A stretch of DNA of 19,515 bases. It comes from Lentisphaeria bacterium UBA1776. Its GTDB lineage: Bacteria; Verrucomicrobiota; Lentisphaeria; Victivallales; Victivallaceae. Location: the NCBI GenBank assembly GCA_002314605.1, contig DCGO01000100.1:53698-73212 (forward strand), written 5' to 3'. Both the position numbers and the translations under genes were made by a program. The notes beneath the pieces were generated by a model, which saw nothing but the letters and a program-made list of their open reading frames with translations, searched no databases and was not told where the DNA came from. Position 1 is the stretch's first letter. Every line of letters starts with the position of its first letter. Below, one piece after another: positions 7,679-14,294 of the stretch.

Positions 7679-8380
7679 ATGAAACCGAACTGTAAAATCA
7701 AGGCTCCGTTCTTCGAGATCGGCCCCAAGTCCTACCTCTACGGACAGGATGTGATCGATCTGGCCAAAGCGGCGGACGCCGCTTCGGAGAAATACGATGT
7801 GGACATTATTTTCACCACACCTGTGGTGGAGATCGCCCGGGTCAGGGCGGCAACGAAGCGCATCCACGTTTTCGCCCCCCACATGGATCCCCTGAAACCG
7901 GGCCGGGGCCTGGCGGACATCCTGCCGGAATCCCTGGTGGCGGCGGGAGCCGAAGGGGTGATGCTCAACCACTGCGAGAAACCCCTCACCATCGGCGTCC
8001 TCAAAGAGACCATCCGCCGGGCGAACGAAGTGGGCCTCGTCACCATCGTCTGCGCGGACTCTCTGGCGGAAGCCGGCATGATCGCCCGCCTCAAGCCGGA
8101 CATCATCGTGGCGGAGCCTTCGGAACTGGTGGGGACGGGCGTGAGCGTGGGACCGGAATATGTGGAAGCCGCCGCCCGGGCGGTGAAAGATGTGGATCCT
8201 GAGATCCTCGTGCTGACGGCGGCGGGCATTGCCAACGGGCAGGACGTGTACAATACGATCCATGCCGGAGCAGACGCCACCGGCTCCTCCTCCGGGGTGG
8301 CAAGGGCCAAAGACCGGGCGGCCATGGTGGATGAAATGATCTCCGCCGTCCGCAAGGCGTGGAACGACAGACAAAAATAA
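7679..8380 (+). CDS. Archaeal-type triosephosphate isomerase-like protein
   Basis: 233 aa, shorter than usual bacterial TIM (about 250) and closest in pattern to the archaeal form: VFAPHMDPLKPGRGLADILPE, MLNHCEKPL, VAEPSELVGTGVSVGPE and a GADATGSSSGV phosphate loop. The catalytic His (His98) and Glu (Glu146) are in place, as is a Lys at residue 8. The Asn normally two residues before that Lys appears to be Lys6, judged by hand alignment. AAGGA lies upstream of the ATG, 16 nt after the previous stop. TIM homologues in sugar operons can act on tetrulose phosphates (for example L-erythrulose 1-phosphate) rather than triose phosphates. Given a kinase and isomerase upstream, a pathway role is at least as likely as glycolytic TIM. 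Confidence 0.85.
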   Translation: MKPNCKIKAPFFEIGPKSYLYGQDVIDLAKAADAASEKYDVDIIFTTPVVEIARVRAATKRIHVFAPHMDPLKPGRGLADILPESLVAAGAEGVMLNHCEKPLTIGVLKETIRRANEVGLVTIVCADSLAEAGMIARLKPDIIVAEPSELVGTGVSVGPEYVEAAARAVKDVDPEILVLTAAGIANGQDVYNTIHAGADATGSSSGVARAKDRAAMVDEMISAVRKAWNDRQK

Positions 8381-8413
8381 CAACTCCGGGACAGCGGTTG
8401 TTCCGGAAACAAC
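8379..8413 (+). promoter_or_regulatory. Three-part repeat able to form alternative hairpins between tpi-like gene and yjbQ-like gene
   Basis: AACAAC (8379-8384), GTTGTT (8397-8402) and AACAAC (8408-8413) lie in the intergenic stretch. The middle arm can pair with either flank: a 12-nt loop on the left, or a 5-nt CCGGA spacer on the right. The first arm overlaps the TAA of the upstream gene and the last ends 8 nt before the GGAG of the next. No U-run follows, so it is not a simple terminator; mRNA processing or translation control is possible. Confidence 0.35.
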
Positions 8414-8432
8414 AAAACAAGGAGTGAGCATC

Positions 8433-9056
8433 ATGGAATTCAAAGTCTATCAGAAAGAACTGGAACTGCAGTCCCGTGGCTGGATCCCCACCTTTCACGA
8501 CGTCTCCAAGGAGATCATCGAGATCGTCAGGGCCAGCGGCATCAGAAACGGCACGGTCTGCATCGCCTCCCACCACACCACCTGCTCGGTGATGATCCAG
8601 GAATGTTCCCACGACATCGACTCCTTTGACATCGAGTATCTGCAGCATGATCTGCTGGACATCATGCGCAAGATGATCCCGGATTTTGCCGAGGAGCATC
8701 AGTACCGTCATCCCGGCCCCATTCATACCCAGTTCGGCCGTTTTGTAAATGAGCCCGGAGATTTCACCAGCATGAATACGGACGGACACCTCCGCTCGGT
8801 TTTCTTCGGCCGCAGCGAGACCATGACCATCAAGGACGGTGTGCTGGACGGCGGCGAATTCGCCCACATCTACTTTGTGGACTGGGACCATGTCCGGGCC
8901 CGCCGCCGTCAGCTGAATGTGACGGTCATGGGCACCACCGGAGATCTGGAGGAGGACCGCAAGTGGAACAACGGCGAGGTCATCAATACCCTCCACAAGT
9001 ACACGCCGGAAGAAAAGGCCGACGACGTACATTACACCCTCCAGCAGAAGCGTTGA
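8433..9056 (+). CDS. YjbQ/UPF0047 family protein, extended form
   Basis: 207 aa, with the UPF0047 core: CIASHHTTCSVMIQE (HHTT at 47-50), TDGHLRSVFFGRSETM (from 116), and IYFVDWDHVRARRRQLNVTVMG (from 146). YjbQ proteins are about 130-140 aa trimers, annotated as secondary thiamine-phosphate synthases from a weak activity; their physiological role is unsettled. This copy has an extra segment between the HHTT and TDGHL regions (about 60-110) and a 40-residue charged C-terminal tail. The ATG at 8433 is preferred to the in-frame GTG at 8424 because GGAG sits 8 nt upstream of the ATG. It is the last gene of the sugar operon and is followed by a terminator, so it probably serves the same pathway. 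Confidence 0.85.
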   Translation: MEFKVYQKELELQSRGWIPTFHDVSKEIIEIVRASGIRNGTVCIASHHTTCSVMIQECSHDIDSFDIEYLQHDLLDIMRKMIPDFAEEHQYRHPGPIHTQFGRFVNEPGDFTSMNTDGHLRSVFFGRSETMTIKDGVLDGGEFAHIYFVDWDHVRARRRQLNVTVMGTTGDLEEDRKWNNGEVINTLHKYTPEEKADDVHYTLQQKR

Positions 9057-9064
9057 ATTACAGC

Positions 9065-9126
9065 GGGAGGTGTGTTCTCCTCCCCCGGAAGTGTCCCGCC
9101 CGGGCCGCTCTCCGGGGGATTTTTTC
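9065..9126 (+). terminator. Intrinsic terminator of the sugar operon
   Basis: Two GC-rich hairpins follow the yjbQ-like stop. The first is GGGAGG (9065-9070) with CCTCCC (9079-9084). The second is CCCGG (9099-9103) with CCGGG (9112-9116), extendable with bulges, and is followed by a T6 run (9120-9125). The second is the likelier terminator. Confidence 0.65.
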
Positions 9127-9191
9127 TTGCGGCATGAAAATCATCCGGACCTGCGGAAAGGCATGGGCCATGAATTTTCCGGAAAAAGAAT

Positions 9192-9219
9192 TTGAAAAAA
9201 ACAAAATCAGTGCTATTGT
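9192..9219 (+). promoter_or_regulatory. Putative promoter of rpsT
   Basis: TTGAAA (9192-9197) and TATTGT (9214-9219) are 16 bp apart, with TG at 9211-9212 forming an extended -10 element. The predicted leader to the ATG at 9282 is about 55 nt. The stretch 9127-9191 holds nothing else recognisable. Confidence 0.6.
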
Positions 9220-9281
9220 AATAAACCGGATGTATGGAAAAGAAAATTTCGCAATGAAATAAAATAGAAGGAAAAGAAATC

Positions 9282-9551
9282 ATGGCAGTTTCTTCGAAAT
9301 CCGCCGCCAAGCGGCTTCGCAACAGTGTGAAGAGCAATCTCCGCAACCGGGCTCGCAAGAGCGAGCTCAAGACTCTGGAAAAGAATTTCCGGGCGGCCGT
9401 TGCCGCCGGCGAAAAGGACACCGCCGCAGAACTGCACAGCAAGTGCTGCAGCCGGGTGGACAAGGCCGTCAAGGCCGGCACCTATCACGCGAACAAGGCG
9501 GCCAACAAGAAGTCCCAGTTCGACAAGCTCATGGCCGGCATGCAGGCCTGA
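9282..9551 (+). CDS. rpsT: 30S ribosomal protein bS20
   Basis: 89 aa basic protein, normal length for bS20, which binds 16S rRNA at the base of the small subunit body early in assembly. The family pattern is clear: SSKSAAKRLRNSVKSNLRNR at the N-terminus, a helical middle (ELKTLEKNFRAAVAAGEKD), and DKAVKAGTYHANKAANKKS near the C-terminus, a stretch that is nearly always present. AGAAGG lies about 10 nt upstream of the ATG. It has its own promoter and terminator and is therefore monocistronic, as in many bacteria. Confidence 0.96.
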   Translation: MAVSSKSAAKRLRNSVKSNLRNRARKSELKTLEKNFRAAVAAGEKDTAAELHSKCCSRVDKAVKAGTYHANKAANKKSQFDKLMAGMQA

Positions 9552-9580
9552 TGTACCTTTGACCGGTTTTCGGGTTTCAG

Positions 9581-9619
9581 AAAATACCGCGTACGGTTTC
9601 CGTCACTCGGTATTTTTTT
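9581..9619. terminator. Bidirectional intrinsic terminator between rpsT and the transglutaminase gene
   Basis: AAAATACCG (9581-9589) pairs perfectly with CGGTATTTT (9608-9616), with a smaller ACGG/CCGT hairpin inside, and a T7 run (9613-9619) on the plus strand. The A-run at the left arm gives T4 on the minus strand, so it can also serve the convergent gene ending at 9650. Confidence 0.8.
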
Positions 9620-9649
9620 GTCCGTTTTTTCCGGGATAAGGACTTCCGG

Positions 9650-11725
9650 TCAGGACCGGGAGCCATCCCATTTTCCGGGAGACACGCGGTAACGAAGGGC
9701 ACAGTAACTGCGGAGAAATATCATGATCCGGCGGTGAGCCGGCTCCTTCAGAGGAGCCGATTCAAGTTTCCGGATCAGTTCCATTGCCGTGGGCCGGCTG
9801 AACCACGGAATCCTGCCCGTCCAGTACATCCGGCAGAGAAGCCGGTGATACTGCCGGATCAGCTTCCGCTTTTCCGGCGTCGCCTCCAGAACACTGTTCC
9901 GGCGGAAATGCCGGTGCATCATCCACAGCAGCACTGCAGGCAGCATCAGATAGAACGGCAAACTCCACGGACTGCTCCACGATCTCTCAATCAGAGCCCA
10001 GATCCCGCCGAACAGCGCACTGACCGCCTCCGCCACATGCCCCCTGCGGAACAGCGCGAAAAATTCCTGTCCGCAAAGTGCGGCACACTCCCAATACTGC
10101 CGGACCGCCTCAAATTTGCGTCCGGGCAGAGGCGGGACTGCGGGGGTGGGGTCCAGGAGGATCCATTCCCGGCGGTCCCTGTCAAAAGCCTCCACCCATG
10201 CGTGGGCATTTCCCATACGGGCAATAAAACTGCGCCCCGACCGGTGGGGCTCATCGCAGATAAATCCGGTTGCATATCTTGCAGGGATCCGGCACATCCG
10301 GAGAGCGAGAGTCATGGCGCTGGCAAAAAGCTCACAGTGTCCCCGCCGGGTCCGGAGCAGAAAATGGACCACCGGGTCCTCTTCCGCTGGTTCCGGCGAC
10401 AGAGAATACCGGAAATTGCCGTAAAAAAAATTCAGAAGTTTCTGAAAAACCACCGCATCCGGGTCCCGTGGCGTGATTTTGGCGGCATAGCAGACCTCCT
10501 GCAACACGGCTCCAAGTTCTCCGGGGACCCGCCGCAGTTCAGGATCCTTCAACGGGTCGCCGACCAGCGGACCGCCGCTGTCGGCATTGGAATCCGCCCG
10601 CAGGGTATAACCTGCTGAGGGGCGTCCCCCGGTAACCGTCAGCGTCCCGTCTTTTCCCAGATACGCCTTGTCCGCAAGCATCTGCAGTTCCACAGTCCGG
10701 CCGGGGAAATAGATGATTCGCCCCTGATTCTGTACCGATGGAAAAACCAGCCAGCTGATCCCCAGCCCGGCACTCCCGGAACGAAGTTCAAACGTGTGAT
10801 CACTGACCAGACCGGGAGCCTGCCGGACCGGAAGAAACCCGTCATAATCCATCACGCCGGACCATTTGCCGCCCGGCTCGTAAGTGGTGAATCCCCGCCC
10901 GCGCAGATAGCCGGGGACCTGACTGCCGATCACATGAAATGCAATCTCCGACTCGTTCTTCCGGAAAACATCCTCCAGCGTAAAGCAAATATTCACCGAT
11001 GACCGGTCAAAAAGCTGTTCCGGACGCCGCCAATGGGAAACGGAATTGCCGTGCAGCAGAAAATTCTCCAGATTCCGCAGTTCATCGGCGTAACGATTTG
11101 CGGCATAACGGATCCCGTATGCGCTTCCGGCGATCAGCAGGACCGTCAGCAGGACTCCCAGCCTGCGCCCCGAAGCATGTCCGGGCACCCGGCCATAACG
11201 GCGGAGGCTCCGGCAGGAGAGAAAAAAAGTAACGGCAAGAACAAGATAGAACCACTGTTTCGCTCTCTCGCCCCCATACCGTGCCTCGATCTCCTGCGGA
11301 ACACCGAACCATTGTCCGAAGATCCGCAATTCGCCGCAAAAAGCAAGGATGCAGACAGCCGCCGCTATGGCGGCGCCGATGGCCGGTTGAGGTTCGCAGC
11401 AGATGGTAAAAAAGAGCGCTGCATATACCAGGACCGGAATGATCCATTCCGGATGCAGTAAAGAAGCCAGAAAACTGAACGGAGAATCCGTCACGGGCCA
11501 CGCACTGTCTTCCAGTACCGCCAGCACCATGGCCCCGACCACGGAGTAAATGATCGAACGGTCGCTGACACGCACCTTCCACGGCAGCAGCATCGAAAAT
11601 ACGCACAGGATACACGCCGTCAGCGCCACATGCCACTGCCCCGTCCAAACGGAATAAACCGTCAGCGCCGGGACAAGCAGCAGTGCGGTTTCCAGCACCG
11701 CAACCCGGCGGGAATCATCACTCAC
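9650..11725 (-). CDS. TgpA-like membrane-anchored transglutaminase/protease-like protein
   Basis: 691 aa inner-membrane protein. About six hydrophobic helices fill residues 1-215, then a soluble, presumably periplasmic region with a transglutaminase core, then one more membrane helix near 595-605 and a cytoplasmic tail. The papain-like triad is complete: Cys464 in RRGHCELFASAM, His508 in GNAHAWVEAF, Asp525 in WILLDPTPA. This order matches TgpA/DUF3488-transglutaminase proteins (PF11992, PF01841, PF13559). The GTG at 11725 is chosen because its GTGA overlaps the pgsA stop; a longer reading to 11830 would run 109 nt into pgsA. There is no clear Shine-Dalgarno, so coupled translation is likely. 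The MoxR/DUF58 partners common beside such genes are absent from this window. Substrate unknown. Confidence 0.88.
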   Translation of the reverse strand: MSDDSRRVAVLETALLLVPALTVYSVWTGQWHVALTACILCVFSMLLPWKVRVSDRSIIYSVVGAMVLAVLEDSAWPVTDSPFSFLASLLHPEWIIPVLVYAALFFTICCEPQPAIGAAIAAAVCILAFCGELRIFGQWFGVPQEIEARYGGERAKQWFYLVLAVTFFLSCRSLRRYGRVPGHASGRRLGVLLTVLLIAGSAYGIRYAANRYADELRNLENFLLHGNSVSHWRRPEQLFDRSSVNICFTLEDVFRKNESEIAFHVIGSQVPGYLRGRGFTTYEPGGKWSGVMDYDGFLPVRQAPGLVSDHTFELRSGSAGLGISWLVFPSVQNQGRIIYFPGRTVELQMLADKAYLGKDGTLTVTGGRPSAGYTLRADSNADSGGPLVGDPLKDPELRRVPGELGAVLQEVCYAAKITPRDPDAVVFQKLLNFFYGNFRYSLSPEPAEEDPVVHFLLRTRRGHCELFASAMTLALRMCRIPARYATGFICDEPHRSGRSFIARMGNAHAWVEAFDRDRREWILLDPTPAVPPLPGRKFEAVRQYWECAALCGQEFFALFRRGHVAEAVSALFGGIWALIERSWSSPWSLPFYLMLPAVLLWMMHRHFRRNSVLEATPEKRKLIRQYHRLLCRMYWTGRIPWFSRPTAMELIRKLESAPLKEPAHRRIMIFLRSYCALRYRVSPGKWDGSRS

Positions 11726-12348
11726 TTTTTGGACGCCAGAAAAACGTGACGGAAACGGACGAAATACCCCAGTCCGGAAAGCACCGTCACCAGCACGATC
11801 CCGGTCAGGAAAATGATCCATACCGTCCATACACAGATCTTGATCCCGCCGATTTTCCAGACGGCGGAATGAAGATCATACCACCCCACCCAGGAAGCTC
11901 CGGCCAGCGCCAGCATGACCATCTGCAGAGCGGTCTTCAGCTTGCCCCAGCGATCAGCGGAAATAACGACCCCCCGCTTGGCAGCCATGGTGCGCAGCCC
12001 GGTCACCATAAATTCCCGACTGATCACCAGTACAACGATCCATGCGTGCATCAGCTGGTACTCCACCGCCATCAGCATGGTAGCCGTAATGAAGATCTTG
12101 TCCGCAAGAGGATCCATCAGCGCCCCGAAATCCGTGATCTGATTCCATTTGCGTGCAAGGTACCCGTCCAGAAGATCCGTCGAGCCCGCCAGGATGGCCA
12201 GAATATAGGCCGTCAGCCGGATCGCATAGATTTTTTCCGGCATCCCGCCGGGAGGCAGGTAAAATATCTGCCCGGCATTGGCCGCCAGCAGAACGAAGAC
12301 CATGATCATGGCTACGCGCATGACCGTCAGAAAATTCGGGATGTTCAT
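11722..12348 (-). CDS. pgsA: CDP-diacylglycerol--glycerol-3-phosphate 3-phosphatidyltransferase
   Basis: 208 aa integral membrane enzyme that makes phosphatidylglycerol phosphate from CDP-diacylglycerol and glycerol 3-phosphate. The CDP-alcohol phosphotransferase motif is complete: Asp58, Asp61-Gly62, Ala65-Arg66, Gly75, Asp79 and Asp83, in exactly the D-x2-DG-x2-AR-x8-G-x3-D-x3-D spacing. The N-terminus MNIPNFLTVMRV and SREFMVTGLRTMAA in the middle are typical of PgsA rather than of phosphatidylserine or cardiolipin synthases of the same superfamily. Its ATG overlaps the rimO stop (ATGA) and its stop overlaps the transglutaminase GTG, so all three are co-translated. Confidence 0.93.
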   Translation of the reverse strand: MNIPNFLTVMRVAMIMVFVLLAANAGQIFYLPPGGMPEKIYAIRLTAYILAILAGSTDLLDGYLARKWNQITDFGALMDPLADKIFITATMLMAVEYQLMHAWIVVLVISREFMVTGLRTMAAKRGVVISADRWGKLKTALQMVMLALAGASWVGWYDLHSAVWKIGGIKICVWTVWIIFLTGIVLVTVLSGLGYFVRFRHVFLASKK

Positions 12349-13652
12349 TGCTGCAGTTCTCCATACATTTCAAACTCATCGGCGCCGGTGTAAACGACAT
12401 CGTAAAATTTTCCTGCCTGCAAACGCTTCGGGGCGCTGACGATCACCCTGCCGTCGATCTCCGGCGCATCCAAAGTCCCCCGGCCGCTCCCCCCGTCGCG
12501 GCTTGCCAGATCCATCAGCACCCGGTCATGTTTCCCGATCCACTCCCGGTTGCGCTCAAGCATGATTTCATGCTGGACCGCCAGAAGTTCGTCCGCCCGC
12601 TCCCGGGCGGTCTCATAGGGAACCTGATCCGGAAAAGCGGCGGCCGGGGTCCCGGGCTCCGGGGAAAAGGCAAAGACACCGCAGCGCTCGAACCGCTGTT
12701 CCCGGACAAAATCCGTCAATCCGGCGAATTCCGCTTCCGTTTCGCCGGGAAGCCCGGTGATGAAAGTGGTCCGGAGCACGAGGCCGGGGATCCGGTCCCG
12801 CAATTTTTCCAGCAGCTTCCGGGTGGCGGAAGTGGTCACATGCCGGAACTGAGCCTTCAGGATCCGCCCGGAAATGTGCTGGAGAGGAATATCCAGATAC
12901 GGAATGATCTTCCCTCCCTCCGCCACAGCATCAATAAAATCATCTGTGTAGCGGGCCGGGTGGGTATAAAGAAGCCGGATCCGGAAATCGCCGTCAATCG
13001 TCTGAAGTTTCCGCAGCAGACCGCCGATCCCGCCGGGCTGGTCATAGGCCGTGATGTCCTGGGCGATCACCACGATCTCCCGGGCATCGCCCCGGACCAG
13101 ATTTTCCGCTTCACGCAAAACCGATTCCGGCGTGCGGCAGCGCAGATTTCCGCGAATCTCCGGGATGGAGCAGTAGGCACAGCAGTTGTTGCACCCGTCG
13201 GCAATTTTGAGAAAGGCAACGTGAGGCAGCGTCAGAAGAAGCCTCGGCATGGTGTCATCCGCCAGAAAAGTCGGCTTGCCGCTGCACGCCGGGACCGGTG
13301 CCCCCCGCAGGATCTCCGCCAGTTTTCCAATGGCATCCACGGGAAGAAAAATATCCACCTCCGGGAACGATTCCCGGAGTTCCGGTGCAGGAACTTTCTG
13401 GCAGAGACAGCCGGTCACCACGATCCGCCGGCCGGCCGACCGTTTTTTCCAGCGGACGGCCTTCCGGATGTTTTCGGCGGCTTCCTCTCTGGCTTCCTGC
13501 AGAAATGCACAGGTGTTGATGAGGTATACATCCGCACTCCGCGGACTTTCCGCCAGCAGAAAATCATGGGTCACCAGCAATCCGGCCATGACTTCAGTGT
13601 CCACCAGATTTTTGGGACATCCCAGACTGACGATGAAAACAATATTCTGCAT
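12345..13652 (-). CDS. rimO: Ribosomal protein uS12 methylthiotransferase
   Basis: Radical SAM enzyme that adds a methylthio group to an aspartate of ribosomal protein S12. The methylthiotransferase N-terminal domain has its three cluster cysteines (Cys12 in SLGCPKNLVD, Cys48 in NTCAF, Cys82 in TGCL). The radical SAM cluster is Cys154, Cys158, Cys161 in GCNNCCAYCSIP. A C-terminal TRAM domain follows (EIDGRVIVSAP region). SLGCPKNLVDTE, APEIDG and LYTHPA distinguish RimO from MiaB. At 435 aa it has normal length. The ATG at 13652 with GAGTG upstream is preferred to the GTG at 13658. No clear promoter is visible; a terminator hairpin lies only about 20 nt upstream. Confidence 0.93.
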   Translation of the reverse strand: MQNIVFIVSLGCPKNLVDTEVMAGLLVTHDFLLAESPRSADVYLINTCAFLQEAREEAAENIRKAVRWKKRSAGRRIVVTGCLCQKVPAPELRESFPEVDIFLPVDAIGKLAEILRGAPVPACSGKPTFLADDTMPRLLLTLPHVAFLKIADGCNNCCAYCSIPEIRGNLRCRTPESVLREAENLVRGDAREIVVIAQDITAYDQPGGIGGLLRKLQTIDGDFRIRLLYTHPARYTDDFIDAVAEGGKIIPYLDIPLQHISGRILKAQFRHVTTSATRKLLEKLRDRIPGLVLRTTFITGLPGETEAEFAGLTDFVREQRFERCGVFAFSPEPGTPAAAFPDQVPYETARERADELLAVQHEIMLERNREWIGKHDRVLMDLASRDGGSGRGTLDAPEIDGRVIVSAPKRLQAGKFYDVVYTGADEFEMYGELQQ

Positions 13653-13671
13653 GTTCACTCAGTATCTACAG

Positions 13672-13697
13672 CAAAAAAGCCCGGTCCTCCGGGCTTT
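13672..13697 (-). terminator. Intrinsic terminator after the TIGR04073-like gene
   Basis: A perfect 9-bp stem (AAAGCCCGG 13676-13684 and CCGGGCTTT 13689-13697, loop of 4) followed on the minus strand by six T residues. It is 24 nt after the stop of the gene ending at 13721 and about 20 nt before the rimO start codon. Confidence 0.85.
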
Positions 13698-13720
13698 GGT
13701 TCCAGCAAACCACGCCGGGA

Positions 13721-14179
13721 CTACTCGTTGGTAACCACCGTCTGCTCGTTGAAAAAGAAATTGAAGGCATTATGCTCCACATCCACCACCCACGCGGGAC
13801 GGATATACGGTCCATAGCCCCAGCCGGCATCGTTGGGAGCCCAGGTGGCACCCGGCAGCGGCATGTAAAAGGTCAGGATGTCCAGTACGCCCACCAGTTC
13901 CCGGGCGACCACAAAGAACAGCCCGCGAAAGATCCCGTAGGTCAGAGATGCAATGGCCCCCTGTTCATTGGCCACATCGTAGGGCCGGATCAGAATTTCA
14001 AGCGCACCAAAGGCCACATTGGCTACGCCGCGGCCAAGCTTTTCCCCCATCTGATCAATGAGCGGACGCTGCATGACGGCGGAGTCAATTTCACTTTTTT
14101 CCGCCGCAGACAGCCCCACTCCGCACAGCATCATGAATGCGGCCAGCATCCCCAGCAAAAAACGATTGCGTTTCAACAT
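13721..14179 (-). CDS. Secreted exosortase-associated protein, TIGR04073-like
   Basis: 152 aa. The first 25 residues are a signal peptide (MLKRNR, hydrophobic core LLGMLAAFMMLCGVG, cleavage likely near LSA-AEK). The mature part has KLGRGVANVAFGALEI (from about 47), ASLTYGIFRGLFFVVARELVGVLDILTFYMP and a Trp/Tyr/Pro-rich end with WAPNDAGWGYGPYIRPAWV. That pattern agrees with my memory of the TIGR04073 family, small exported proteins of Lentisphaerota/Verrucomicrobiota genomes that encode exosortase systems; the role is unknown. The ATG at 14179 is chosen over upstream starts because CAGGAG lies about 10 nt before it and the signal peptide then begins at residue 1. It has its own promoter and terminator. 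Confidence 0.7.
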   Translation of the reverse strand: MLKRNRFLLGMLAAFMMLCGVGLSAAEKSEIDSAVMQRPLIDQMGEKLGRGVANVAFGALEILIRPYDVANEQGAIASLTYGIFRGLFFVVARELVGVLDILTFYMPLPGATWAPNDAGWGYGPYIRPAWVVDVEHNAFNFFFNEQTVVTNE

Positions 14180-14231
14180 CTTTTGAGTCTCCTGTGTCTC
14201 TGAAAAATTCTCACCGAATACACTTTTCCTC

Positions 14232-14259
14232 AATATAAGCCTTTCCCCTGAAATTTCAA
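14232..14259 (-). promoter_or_regulatory. Putative promoter of the TIGR04073-like gene, overlapped by a palindrome
   Basis: Minus strand: TTGAAA (14259-14254), 16-bp spacer, TATATT (14237-14232), giving a leader of about 45 nt. The -35 box lies inside an 18-bp near-perfect palindrome, CCCTTGAAATTTCAGGGG (14262-14245; one T-G mismatch pair), which could be an operator. The rest of 14180-14294 is AT-rich with homopolymer runs and no gene. Confidence 0.6.
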
Positions 14260-14294
14260 GGGAAGAAACTTTTTTTTCCGTCTTTTTTACAGGT

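Noticed and set aside
9230..9262. A 10-codon ORF (ATG to TAA) in the rpsT leader
   Set aside because: It has no Shine-Dalgarno and would start almost at the transcript 5' end; too short to separate from chance.
12348..13817. A 489-codon plus-strand open frame opposite rimO
   Set aside because: Shadow of rimO; no domain, and it crosses the terminator and the start of the neighbouring gene.
14263..14294. Terminator after the Gfo/Idh/MocA gene
   Set aside because: On the minus strand the stretch has A-runs, not a hairpin followed by a T-run; transcription may continue into the next gene.
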